A stretch of 64,000 nt of DNA, from assembly GCA_003014445.1 (NCBI GenBank), contig PYGH01000010.1, forward strand, positions 1 to 64,000. The letters are read 5' to 3'. Position 1 is the first letter of the stretch, and each line of letters begins with the position of its first letter. This DNA is from Fusobacterium naviforme. GTDB lineage: Bacteria > Bacillota > Clostridia > Lachnospirales > Lachnospiraceae. Positions 8,543 to 16,028 of this stretch are shown here, one piece after another. A program made the translations under genes and the position numbers. The notes under the pieces are model-generated. The model saw only the letters and a list, made by a program, of their open reading frames with translations, had not been told where the DNA came from and did not search any database.

Positions 8543-9067
8543 ATGAAGACAGTTGCGGATTATGTTCGCACGATCCCGGACTTTCCGGAGAAGGGAGTGA
8601 TGTTTCGGGATATTACGACAATATTGCAGGATGCGGACGGTCTGCAGCTCGCGGTGGCCGGTCTGCGTGAGGAGCTGAAGGGGCTTGATTATGATGTGGT
8701 GGTCGGCCCGGAGTCGCGCGGATTCATATTTGGCGTTCCGGTGGCATATGCGGAGCACAAGGCCTTTGTGCCGATACGGAAGAAGGGCAAGCTTCCGGCG
8801 GAAACGATTTCCGAGGAGTATGCGCTGGAGTACGGCACAGCGACCATTGAAATCCACAGGGATGCCATACGCCCGGGCCAGAAGGTTGTGATTATAGACG
8901 ACCTCATTGCGACAGGTGGAACGACAGAGGCGATGATACGATTGGTGGAGCGTCTCGGCGGAGAAGTGGTGAAGATACTCTTTGTGCTGGAGCTGAAGGG
9001 ACTTGAGGGCAGAAAGAGGCTTCAGGGCTATCAGATTTCCTCTCTGGTGAGCTACGAGGGAAAGTGA
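8543..9067 (+). CDS. apt: Adenine phosphoribosyltransferase
   Basis: A 174-residue purine-salvage enzyme converting adenine and PRPP to AMP. The PRPP-binding motif VVIIDDLIATGGTTEA is complete, and the N-terminus (IPDFPEKGVMFRDITTIL) and VGPESRGFIFG are typical. The ribosome site GAGGAGG precedes the ATG. The recJ-apt order is common in Firmicutes, where relA/spoT often follows; here relA lies about 7 kb further on, after the cobalamin operon, which suggests that the cobalamin operon was inserted into this conserved order. Confidence 0.95.
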   Translation: MKTVADYVRTIPDFPEKGVMFRDITTILQDADGLQLAVAGLREELKGLDYDVVVGPESRGFIFGVPVAYAEHKAFVPIRKKGKLPAETISEEYALEYGTATIEIHRDAIRPGQKVVIIDDLIATGGTTEAMIRLVERLGGEVVKILFVLELKGLEGRKRLQGYQISSLVSYEGK

Positions 9068-9275
9068 GGCTGCACGCCGGTCAGAGCCAGAACGATGCGG
9101 CCTGTAAACAGCCGGAGGCAGCGCAGACGGAAAAAAGAACAGCGGAGAGAGGGCGCAGCGGGCGTCTCAGGGATATACTGCGAACAGAGCTGAGAGCTCG
9201 CGGAACCGGAGAGCCTGTCGCGCTTTTTTGTTATAGGGGAGATTCAGAGAAATTGTCAGGAGAAAGAGGAACAGA

Positions 9276-9800
9276 ATGAAGGGACTGATTCACTGCTATA
9301 CAGGGGATGGAAAGGGAAAGACCAGTGCTGCGCTGGGACTCACGCTCCGCGCTGCGGGGAGTGGAAAGCGCGTGCTGTTCGCTCAATTCCTGAAGGATGG
9401 AAGCTCCTCAGAGCTCAGGGAGCTCTCACATCTTAAGATGGTTTCCTGTCTCTCCATGAAGGAGCACTTCGGTTTCTACTGGACGCTCACAGAGGAAGAG
9501 AAGCGCGCGGAGCAGGTGGCCGTGCGGAACTACTTCTCACTGCTCACGGAGAGGGCTGAAACGGAGCGCTTCGATATGCTGGTATTGGATGAATTTATGG
9601 CGGCCTATCGTCTGGAACTGTTGGACAGAGCGGAGGCGCTGCGCTGGATTCAGCATAAGCCTGAGACGCTGGAGCTCGTTCTGACCGGACGGGATGCCCC
9701 GGAAGAAATCCGCGCGCTGAGCGACTATGTGACCGAGTGCAGAAAAGAGAAGCATCCCTTTGACCGCGGGATTGCTGCGCGTCAGGGAATCGAGTACTGA
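9276..9800 (+). CDS. cobO: Cob(I)alamin adenosyltransferase (CobO/BtuR type)
   Basis: A 174-residue ATP:corrinoid adenosyltransferase, which attaches the adenosyl group to cobalt. The P-loop GDGKGKTSAALGL is at the N-terminus, with FLKDGSSSELREL, the Asp-rich MLVLDEFMAAYR, and LVLTGRDAPEEI, all as in CobA/CobO. It opens the cobalamin operon; the next gene starts 52 bases downstream. The 208 bases upstream hold no recognisable B12 riboswitch. Confidence 0.92.
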   Translation: MKGLIHCYTGDGKGKTSAALGLTLRAAGSGKRVLFAQFLKDGSSSELRELSHLKMVSCLSMKEHFGFYWTLTEEEKRAEQVAVRNYFSLLTERAETERFDMLVLDEFMAAYRLELLDRAEALRWIQHKPETLELVLTGRDAPEEIRALSDYVTECRKEKHPFDRGIAARQGIEY

Positions 9801-9852
9801 CGGTATGGGAGAGACGGAGAGTATGTCCCGGGTGCTGAGGCAGGAGGGAACG

Positions 9853-11064
9853 ATGAAGGAAAAGCGCGGGAGCTCCCCGGAGCTCTTAAAGGCACTGCGT
9901 CCGTTTGCGGCGTGGGAGGACGGAAAGCTGCTCCGGGCGGGGTATACGACGGGGAGCTGTGCCGCGGCTGCTGCGAGGGCAGCGGTGGAGATGCTGGTCA
10001 CGGGGAGGCGGGTGGAGCTGGTGTCTGTGAAGACGCCTGCAGGTGCAGAGCTGAGACTCGCAGTGGAGGAGATTCAGCTTCCCACAGCACAGCGGCGGGC
10101 TGCCTCCTGTGCGGTACAAAAGGATGCGGGCGATGATCCGGATGTGACGGACGGCATACTCATCTATGCGGAGGCGGAGGCGCTGGAGCTCGCGGAGGGA
10201 GAGGGAGAGAGCGAGCTTCTGCTTTTCGGCGGAAGGGGTGTGGGAACTGTGACCCGCCCGGGGCTAGACCAGCCAATCGGAGAGGCCGCCATCAACCGCG
10301 TCCCCAGAGAGATGATCGCGCACGGCGTGAGAGAGGCGCTCTCCTCCCACGGTATGCACGGGCGCATAGCTGTCACGATTTCTGCTCCGGGGGGAGAGCG
10401 TCTCGCGGAAAAAACCTTTAATCCGCGGCTTGGCATTCAGGGAGGGATCTCCATACTCGGAACGGAGGGAATCGTCCGTCCGATGAGCCGGAGCGCGCTG
10501 GTGGATACGATACGGACGGATGTTCGCATGCACGCAGCAGGCGGAGGGACGGTGCTGGCGGTGCCGGGCAACTACGGCCTGCATTTTCTCGCGGAGCACT
10601 ACGGCGTGGCGGAGGCAGATCCTGTTATTATGAGTAATTTTGTCGGAGAGACCATTGACGCGGCCTGTGAATTCGGTGTCCGTCGCCTGCTGCTGGCAGG
10701 GCATATCGGCAAGTTTGTGAAGCTGGCAGGGGGCATTATGAACACACACTCGCGGGAGGCAGACTGCCGGGCAGAGCTCATCGCGGCGCATGCGCTGCGA
10801 TGCGGCTGCGATGCCGCGCTGGCCCGGGCTGTGCTGGATACGGCGGTGACACAGGAGGCGGTGAGTCTGTTAAAGGAAGTGGGGCTTCTCAGAGAGGTCT
10901 CGGCATCTCTGCTCCGGGCAATGGAGATGGCAGTCGCCCGAAGAGCAGGCGGAAGGACAGAGACTGCGCTGCTCTTCTACACGCTGGAGGATGGAGTGCT
11001 GGCGGAGAGCAAAAGTGCAGCTGAGATGATAGAGGAGAGTGTGAGGCGATGCGTGAGGTACTGA
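9853..11064 (+). CDS. cbiD: Cobalt-precorrin-5B C1-methyltransferase CbiD
   Basis: A 403-residue enzyme of the anaerobic cobalamin route, methylating C1 of cobalt-precorrin-5B. The signature RAGYTTGSCAAAAARAA is near the N-terminus, followed by VRTDVRMHAAGGGTVLAVPG and HIGKFVKLAGGIMNTHSR. The ORF is open upstream from 9760, overlapping cobO, but the ATG at 9853 has AGGAGG six bases before it and gives the family length. Presence of CbiD instead of CobF-type enzymes shows the oxygen-independent pathway. It overlaps the next gene by 16 bases. Confidence 0.93.
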   Translation: MKEKRGSSPELLKALRPFAAWEDGKLLRAGYTTGSCAAAAARAAVEMLVTGRRVELVSVKTPAGAELRLAVEEIQLPTAQRRAASCAVQKDAGDDPDVTDGILIYAEAEALELAEGEGESELLLFGGRGVGTVTRPGLDQPIGEAAINRVPREMIAHGVREALSSHGMHGRIAVTISAPGGERLAEKTFNPRLGIQGGISILGTEGIVRPMSRSALVDTIRTDVRMHAAGGGTVLAVPGNYGLHFLAEHYGVAEADPVIMSNFVGETIDAACEFGVRRLLLAGHIGKFVKLAGGIMNTHSREADCRAELIAAHALRCGCDAALARAVLDTAVTQEAVSLLKEVGLLREVSASLLRAMEMAVARRAGGRTETALLFYTLEDGVLAESKSAAEMIEESVRRCVRY

Positions 11065-13250
11065 TCTTTGGAGGGACCACAGAGGGAAGAGAGCTCGCGG
11101 AGTTCTGCGAGAGGCAGGGCATTCCCGCGGCGGTTTCCGTTGCGACAGAGTACGGCACAGAGCTGCTGGGCAGTCTTCACAGTGTGCGTGTGCTGGAAGG
11201 AAGGCGCACGGAGGAGGAGATGCGCGCACTGCTGAAGGAGAGAGCATGCGCGCTGGTGATCGATGCGACGCACCCCTATGCGACAGCTGTCACGGAGAGC
11301 ATACAGGCGGCCTGCGCTGCGGAGGGAACGCGGCTGCTCCGCGTGCTGCGGCAGAGCGCGGGAGATGCAGAGGCGGCTCTCTGCTTTGCCTCGGCCGAGG
11401 AAGCCGCGGAGTTTCTTCAGGGAACAGAGGGGAATATCCTGCTGACGACGGGGAGTAAGGAGCTCTCCGCTTTTTCGTTGCTCTCGCGGGAGCGGCTCTA
11501 CGTGCGCGTGCTGCCGGGAGAGGAGTCGCTTCGGCTCTGCCGGGAGGCGGCGCTTCCGTCCGCACATATCGCCGCGATCCAGGGGCCATTTTCTGTTGAG
11601 ATGAATGTGGCGCTCCTCGCGCACTTTCACTGCCGCTATCTCGTGACCAAGGAATCCGGGAACAGAGGGGGCTTTCTGGAAAAGCTCGCGGCTTGCCGCG
11701 CTGCGGGAGCACAGGCAGTTGTGATTGGACGACCGATGAAGGAGGAGGGCATCAGTACAGCCCAGGCGGAGCGGCTGCTTCTGGAGCTGTACTGCTCAAA
11801 TGAAAGGGCTGATTCAGAGGCGCAGGGCGAGGCCAAAAAAGAGCGTGAGCCGGCACAGAATCCTGCGTTCCGGGAGCAGGTGGAGAGGAGACAGACTGTG
11901 CAGGATGGGCCTTTTCGAAAGAGGGGTGAGCTGCCGGTGGGAAGGCAGGGACAGGCGGAATGGCCCGAAGTGCATCTCTGCGGCTTTGGACCGGGAGGGG
12001 AGTCTCTCATAACGGAGGAGCTCCGGGAGCTGTTGCCCTCTGCGAGCCTTCTCATCGGGGCGGAGCGCGTGCTGCTTCAGGGAGAGTGGTTCCGGGAGCA
12101 GAGCGGCCAGAGCCCCGCGAAGCGTCTCGTAAGCTGGCGCGCGGAGGAAATCGCCGAGGCCGTACTGCATGCGGAGGCCGGTGAGAAGATTGTGGTGCTG
12201 CTCAGCGGGGACAGCGGCTTCTACAGCGGAGCCGTGGGTGTCCTGGAGGCGCTCAGGCGGAGAGCTTTTCCGGAGGAGTCTGTTCAGGTACATCCGGGCA
12301 TTTCCTCTCTCTCCTGCCTTGCGGCCAGAGCCCGCATTCCCTGGGAACAGGTACCCTGTCTCTCTCTGCACGGCAGAAGGCAGAACTGGCTTGCAGAGCT
12401 CAGAAGATGCGGCGCGGTATTTCTGACGCTCGGAGGTACAGAACAGCTCTCTGAGATCACAGCACTCCTCACGGAAAATGGGCTTTCTGACTGTGAGCTG
12501 CTGCTCGGAGAGGAGTTGTCGCTGCCGGATGAGCGCCTTGTCCGCTGCACTGCGGGGGAGTGGAAGGCGCACGCGACGGAGGCAGAGAACAGTGAGCAGC
12601 AGGGGAGAAGGCGGCGTCTCGCCGCCCTGCTTCTGCGCCTTTCGGAGGGCCCGGCGGAGCCGCTCTGGCCGGGGATTCCGGACAGCTGTTTTCTCAGGGA
12701 ACGGGTGCCTCTGACCAAGGCCGCAGTGCGCGCGGCAGTGATGAGCATGCTCCGTCCCCGGCGCGACAGCCTGTGCTGGGATGTCGGCAGCGGCAGCGGT
12801 GGCGTGACGGCGGAGCTCTCCATGGCCGCACCGCTCGGAGAGATCTACGCGGTGGAGTGCAGGGAGGACGCCTTTTTGCTCACAGGAAGGAATATTCAGA
12901 AACTCGGGCTCTGGAATGTGCACCAGTGCCGCGGGGAGGCCCCGGAGATACTCTCAGAGCTGCCCGCGCCGGATTATGCCTTTGTCGGCGGCAGCGGTGG
13001 CAGACTGCGGGAGATCCTTGAGCTGATCTATGAGAAGAATCCGTCTGCGGTGACAGCGGTGACAGCTGTCTCGCTGGAGACCGCAGCGGAGCTCTTTCAT
13101 CTCTTAAGTTTCTTTGAGGCGCAGGGCTTTCAGACAGAGTGCAGACAGCTTGCGGCGGCATCCGCAGAGAAGCGGGGACAGTACTCCATGCTGCTTGCGC
13201 AGAATCCAGTTTATATCGCAGTGATACGGGGAAAGAGGAAAACAAAGTGA
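11049..13250 (+). CDS. Three-domain fusion: precorrin-6A reductase (CbiJ/CobK) - CbiE - CbiT
   Basis: The 733 residues hold three enzymes of consecutive steps. Residues 1 to about 245 are the NAD(P)H-dependent precorrin-6A reductase (VLIFGGTTEGRELAEF, IDATHPYA, YLVTKESGN). A charged linker of about 50 residues follows. Residues about 306-510 are the CbiE C5-methyltransferase (CGFGPGGESLITEEL, LLSGDSGFYSGA, VHPGISSLSCLAARA). Residues about 540-733 are the CbiT C15-methyltransferase/decarboxylase (SAM motif WDVGSGSGGVTAE near 577). CbiE-CbiT fusions (CobL, CbiET) are common; adding the reductase at the front is less so. Channelling of the unstable precorrin-6 intermediates is a reasonable inference. 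Confidence 0.9.
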   Translation: MREVLIFGGTTEGRELAEFCERQGIPAAVSVATEYGTELLGSLHSVRVLEGRRTEEEMRALLKERACALVIDATHPYATAVTESIQAACAAEGTRLLRVLRQSAGDAEAALCFASAEEAAEFLQGTEGNILLTTGSKELSAFSLLSRERLYVRVLPGEESLRLCREAALPSAHIAAIQGPFSVEMNVALLAHFHCRYLVTKESGNRGGFLEKLAACRAAGAQAVVIGRPMKEEGISTAQAERLLLELYCSNERADSEAQGEAKKEREPAQNPAFREQVERRQTVQDGPFRKRGELPVGRQGQAEWPEVHLCGFGPGGESLITEELRELLPSASLLIGAERVLLQGEWFREQSGQSPAKRLVSWRAEEIAEAVLHAEAGEKIVVLLSGDSGFYSGAVGVLEALRRRAFPEESVQVHPGISSLSCLAARARIPWEQVPCLSLHGRRQNWLAELRRCGAVFLTLGGTEQLSEITALLTENGLSDCELLLGEELSLPDERLVRCTAGEWKAHATEAENSEQQGRRRRLAALLLRLSEGPAEPLWPGIPDSCFLRERVPLTKAAVRAAVMSMLRPRRDSLCWDVGSGSGGVTAELSMAAPLGEIYAVECREDAFLLTGRNIQKLGLWNVHQCRGEAPEILSELPAPDYAFVGGSGGRLREILELIYEKNPSAVTAVTAVSLETAAELFHLLSFFEAQGFQTECRQLAAASAEKRGQYSMLLAQNPVYIAVIRGKRKTK

Positions 13251-14596
13251 AAAAACTGATGGTGGCGGGCATGCGCTCGGGATGCGGAAAGACTACAGTG
13301 ACCCTGGGGCTTACCGCACTGCTTCAGGATATGGGGTTTTCACCTCAGCTCTACAAGACCGGGCCGGACTACATTGACCCCATGTTTCACAGCGTGCTGA
13401 GCGGAAGACCCTGCATCAACCTGGATCCGTGGTTTCTGGACAGTGCAGGGCTTAAGAAGGCCTTTTTCGGAAACGCCTCCGGGGCGGATTTTCTTCTCGT
13501 GGAGGCGGCGATGGGACTCACGGACGGGATCAGTGGGGAAGGGGAGCGCGGCAGTGCGCTTCAAGTCGCGGAGGCCCTCTCACTCCCGGTTCTGCTTCTT
13601 GTAGACCGGGGGCAGGAGGCGGAGGCGCGGCTTTATCTTGATACGCTTCCTGCGGGCCGTGTGCGGGGCATATTGCTGAATGAAGGAGGCGCGGGCCATG
13701 CAGACCGCGCTGCCGCGGCAGATGCAGGCGGGAGAGAGTCAGAGCGCGCCGAGCTGCCGCGGGAGATCGCCGGAATACCGGTGCTCGGGCTGCTTCCGGA
13801 GATACCGGGAGCTGCGCTGAAGAGCCGGCATCTGGGACTCACTGTTCCGGAGGACGGGACAGAAATCGTCCGGAGGGCACTGCTCACGGGGCGCGCGCTG
13901 CGAGGCTGTCTGGATTCCGCGGAGCTTTTGAAGCTCGCGGCGGGGGAGGAGAGCTACCGCATTGCGATTGCGCGGGATGAGGCCTTTTCTTTCTTTTATG
14001 AGGAGAATCTCCGGCTGCTGCGTGAGTGCGGCGCGGAGCCGGTGTTTTTCAGTCCGCTGCGGGACAGCTCGCTTCCCGCGGGTGTGTCCGGTCTCTGGCT
14101 TCCGGGGGGATATCCGGAGCTTTATGCAGAGGCGCTCTCCGCAAATGAAGCGATGCGGGGGGATATTCAGGACTCTGTGCGGGGAGGACTGCCTGTCGTT
14201 GCGGAGTGCGGCGGATTTATGTATCTCATGGAGGAGCTGGAGAGCGCAGGCGGAGCGTTCTGGCCCATGTGTGCCGTCCTGTCGGGCAGAGCCTTCCGCA
14301 CGGAGCAGCTGCAGCGTTTTGGCTATATCGAGCTGGAGGCAAAGTGCGACACGCTGCTTCTTAAGAAGGGAGAGCGTCTTCGCTCGCATGAATTCCATTA
14401 TTGGGATGCAGAGCAGCCGGGAACCTCTGTTCACGCTGAGAAGGCAAATGGCAGCCGCTCATGGGAGTGCGTAGTCGGATCCAAGTCGATGTTTGCGGGC
14501 TATCCGCATATTTATCTCGCGGCCTTTCCCGCAGCGGCGGAGCATCTCTCTGAGGCGTGCAGGGAGTTTTGCAGGCAGAGAGGCAGGGGGCGGTGA
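13247..14596 (+). CDS. cbiA: Cobyrinate a,c-diamide synthase CbiA
   Basis: This 449-residue enzyme uses glutamine and ATP to amidate the a and c side chains of cobyrinic acid. The N-terminal dethiobiotin-synthetase-like domain has the P-loop GMRSGCGKTTVTLG and YKTGPDYIDPMFH; the C-terminal class I glutamine amidotransferase domain has GLWLPGGYPELYA and the nucleophile Cys in VVAECGGFMYLME (near residue 320). The start is the GTG at 13247, overlapping the stop of the previous gene, with AGAGGAA upstream; the ORF itself is open from 13139. It overlaps cobU in the same GTGA fashion, so the two are translationally coupled. Confidence 0.93.
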   Translation: MKKLMVAGMRSGCGKTTVTLGLTALLQDMGFSPQLYKTGPDYIDPMFHSVLSGRPCINLDPWFLDSAGLKKAFFGNASGADFLLVEAAMGLTDGISGEGERGSALQVAEALSLPVLLLVDRGQEAEARLYLDTLPAGRVRGILLNEGGAGHADRAAAADAGGRESERAELPREIAGIPVLGLLPEIPGAALKSRHLGLTVPEDGTEIVRRALLTGRALRGCLDSAELLKLAAGEESYRIAIARDEAFSFFYEENLRLLRECGAEPVFFSPLRDSSLPAGVSGLWLPGGYPELYAEALSANEAMRGDIQDSVRGGLPVVAECGGFMYLMEELESAGGAFWPMCAVLSGRAFRTEQLQRFGYIELEAKCDTLLLKKGERLRSHEFHYWDAEQPGTSVHAEKANGSRSWECVVGSKSMFAGYPHIYLAAFPAAAEHLSEACREFCRQRGRGR

Positions 14597-15108
14597 TACT
14601 GATTATCGGCGGGAGCGCGAGCGGAAAGTCGGAGTATGCGGAGCGCTGCGTCACGGCATTGGGGGGAGCGCGGGCATATCTTGCGACTATGGAGGACAGC
14701 GGCGAAGAGAGCCGCAGCAGGATAGAGAAACACCGCACGCAGCGCGCCGGACGGGGCTTCCGGACAGTGGAGTGCGCGCGGGGATTGGAAGCGGCGGAGA
14801 TTGCGCCGGAGGAGGCAGTGCTTCTGGAGTGTCTCTCGAATCTTGTGGCAAATGAGATGTTTCTTCCGGATGGAACTGTGCGGGAGGCGGAGGTCTGTGA
14901 GGCACTGCTGCTTCAGGAACTGCGGGCACTAAGGCGGCGCTGCCGTGCGCTCGTTGTCGTTGGAAATATACTCACAGAGGAGCCGGTGAGCCCTGAGCCG
15001 CTCACAGCGCAGTGGCTTCAGCTCTTTTCCGCCGTTCAGAATCAGCTTGCGGCGGAGGCGGAGGCGGTCTATCGCGTCACGGCAGGCATTCCGGAGCGGT
15101 TAAAATGA
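14593..15108 (+). CDS. cobU: Adenosylcobinamide kinase / adenosylcobinamide-phosphate guanylyltransferase
   Basis: A 171-residue bifunctional enzyme that phosphorylates adenosylcobinamide and adds GMP in nucleotide-loop assembly. The P-loop IIGGSASGKSEYAE is at the very start, followed by ATMEDSGEESRSRIEKHRTQR (the RIxxHxxxR segment carries the guanylylated His) and LLECLSNLVANEMF. The start is the GTG at 14593, whose GTGA overlaps the cbiA stop; AGGCAGGGGG precedes it. An upstream ATG at 14557 is in frame but lies deep inside cbiA. Confidence 0.93.
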   Translation: MILIIGGSASGKSEYAERCVTALGGARAYLATMEDSGEESRSRIEKHRTQRAGRGFRTVECARGLEAAEIAPEEAVLLECLSNLVANEMFLPDGTVREAEVCEALLLQELRALRRRCRALVVVGNILTEEPVSPEPLTAQWLQLFSAVQNQLAAEAEAVYRVTAGIPERLK

Positions 15109-15127
15109 GAGCAGCAGGAGGTTCAGA

Positions 15128-15895
15128 GTGGATTTGATTCGTTCGCTTTCGATTGCATTTTCCATGTATTCCAGAGTGCCGGTTCCGCGTGTGCGCTGGG
15201 ATGAGCACAGTGCGCGCTATGTGCTTTTTTTCTTTCCGCTGGTGGGGGCGGTGGAGGGCGTGCTGCTGCTTGGACTGTGGAGGCTGCTGACTGCGCTCGG
15301 CTGTCCGGCCCTGCTGCGCGCGGCTCTGCTGGTATGCTTTCCCTATCTCTACACGGGAGGCATCCATTTGGATGGCTTTCTGGATACGGTGGATGCACTC
15401 GGCTCGTGGCGGACGCGGGAGGAGCGGCTGCACATTCTGAAGGATGTTCACACGGGCTCCTTTGCAGTGCTCGCCTGTGTGCTGCTCTGCTTGCTCCAGC
15501 TTTCAGCCTGGTCGGCACTCGATTCCGGGCGTGCGGTGGGAGTGGTGGCGGTCTGCCTGCCGTTCAGCCGCTCCATCACTGTGCTCTCACTGCTTTTTCT
15601 GCCGAATGCGCGGGGAGAGGGCAGCGCCCATCGCTTCAGTTCCGGAGCCGCACGGCAGCTGACCGCTGTGGGAGCGGGAATTACAGCTGTTTTTTCCGCC
15701 GCCGCTGCCTTTTGGCTCATCGGGGCGGGAATAGCGGGGGGGCTGTTTCTGCTGCTGATATTTCTTTCTATAGCGTATGCCCTGCTCCGCGCGTGCAGTG
15801 CCTTCGGCGGCCTGACAGGGGATCTCGCGGGCTTCCTGCTCACGGTAACAGAGCTCAGTGCCCTGATTGTCACAGCGCTGTTTTCTCTTGAGTAG
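15128..15895 (+). CDS. cobS: Adenosylcobinamide-GDP ribazoletransferase (cobalamin synthase)
   Basis: This 255-residue integral membrane protein joins adenosylcobinamide-GDP with alpha-ribazole, the last main step of cobalamin assembly. The family signatures are visible: FSMYSRVPVPRVRW near the N-terminus and GGIHLDGFLDTVDALGS, with several hydrophobic helices. It begins with GTG behind AGGAGG (15116-15121). It is the last gene of the operon seen here; cobT, cobC, cobD/cbiB and cbiP are not in the window. Confidence 0.93.
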   Translation: MDLIRSLSIAFSMYSRVPVPRVRWDEHSARYVLFFFPLVGAVEGVLLLGLWRLLTALGCPALLRAALLVCFPYLYTGGIHLDGFLDTVDALGSWRTREERLHILKDVHTGSFAVLACVLLCLLQLSAWSALDSGRAVGVVAVCLPFSRSITVLSLLFLPNARGEGSAHRFSSGAARQLTAVGAGITAVFSAAAAFWLIGAGIAGGLFLLLIFLSIAYALLRACSAFGGLTGDLAGFLLTVTELSALIVTALFSLE

Positions 15896-15901
15896 CGCTG
15901 C

Positions 15902-15930
15902 TTGCAAATCGGATATAAAAACTTTATAAT
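15902..15930 (+). promoter_or_regulatory. Promoter of the relA/spoT gene
   Basis: TTGCAA (15902-15907), 17-base spacer, TATAAT (15925-15930); a near-consensus housekeeping promoter directly after cobS. Confidence 0.75.
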
Positions 15931-16028
15931 ATAAATTCATTATCTCTGTATACAAGCATTCAGAGCCCGCTGCGGAGAGAGTTTTCCCCGCACAGAGACA
16001 GAAAAATGGCGGGAAAGGAGGTCAGAGG

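Noticed and set aside
9068-9130. AGCCAGAACGATGCGGCC as a possible B12 box
   Set aside because: Only weakly like the B12-box consensus; the required upstream GCCACTG and GGGAA elements are missing.
9064-9279. Small 71-residue open frame between apt and cobO
   Set aside because: It starts with GTG inside apt, has no recognisable fold, and its composition looks like non-coding sequence read in frame.
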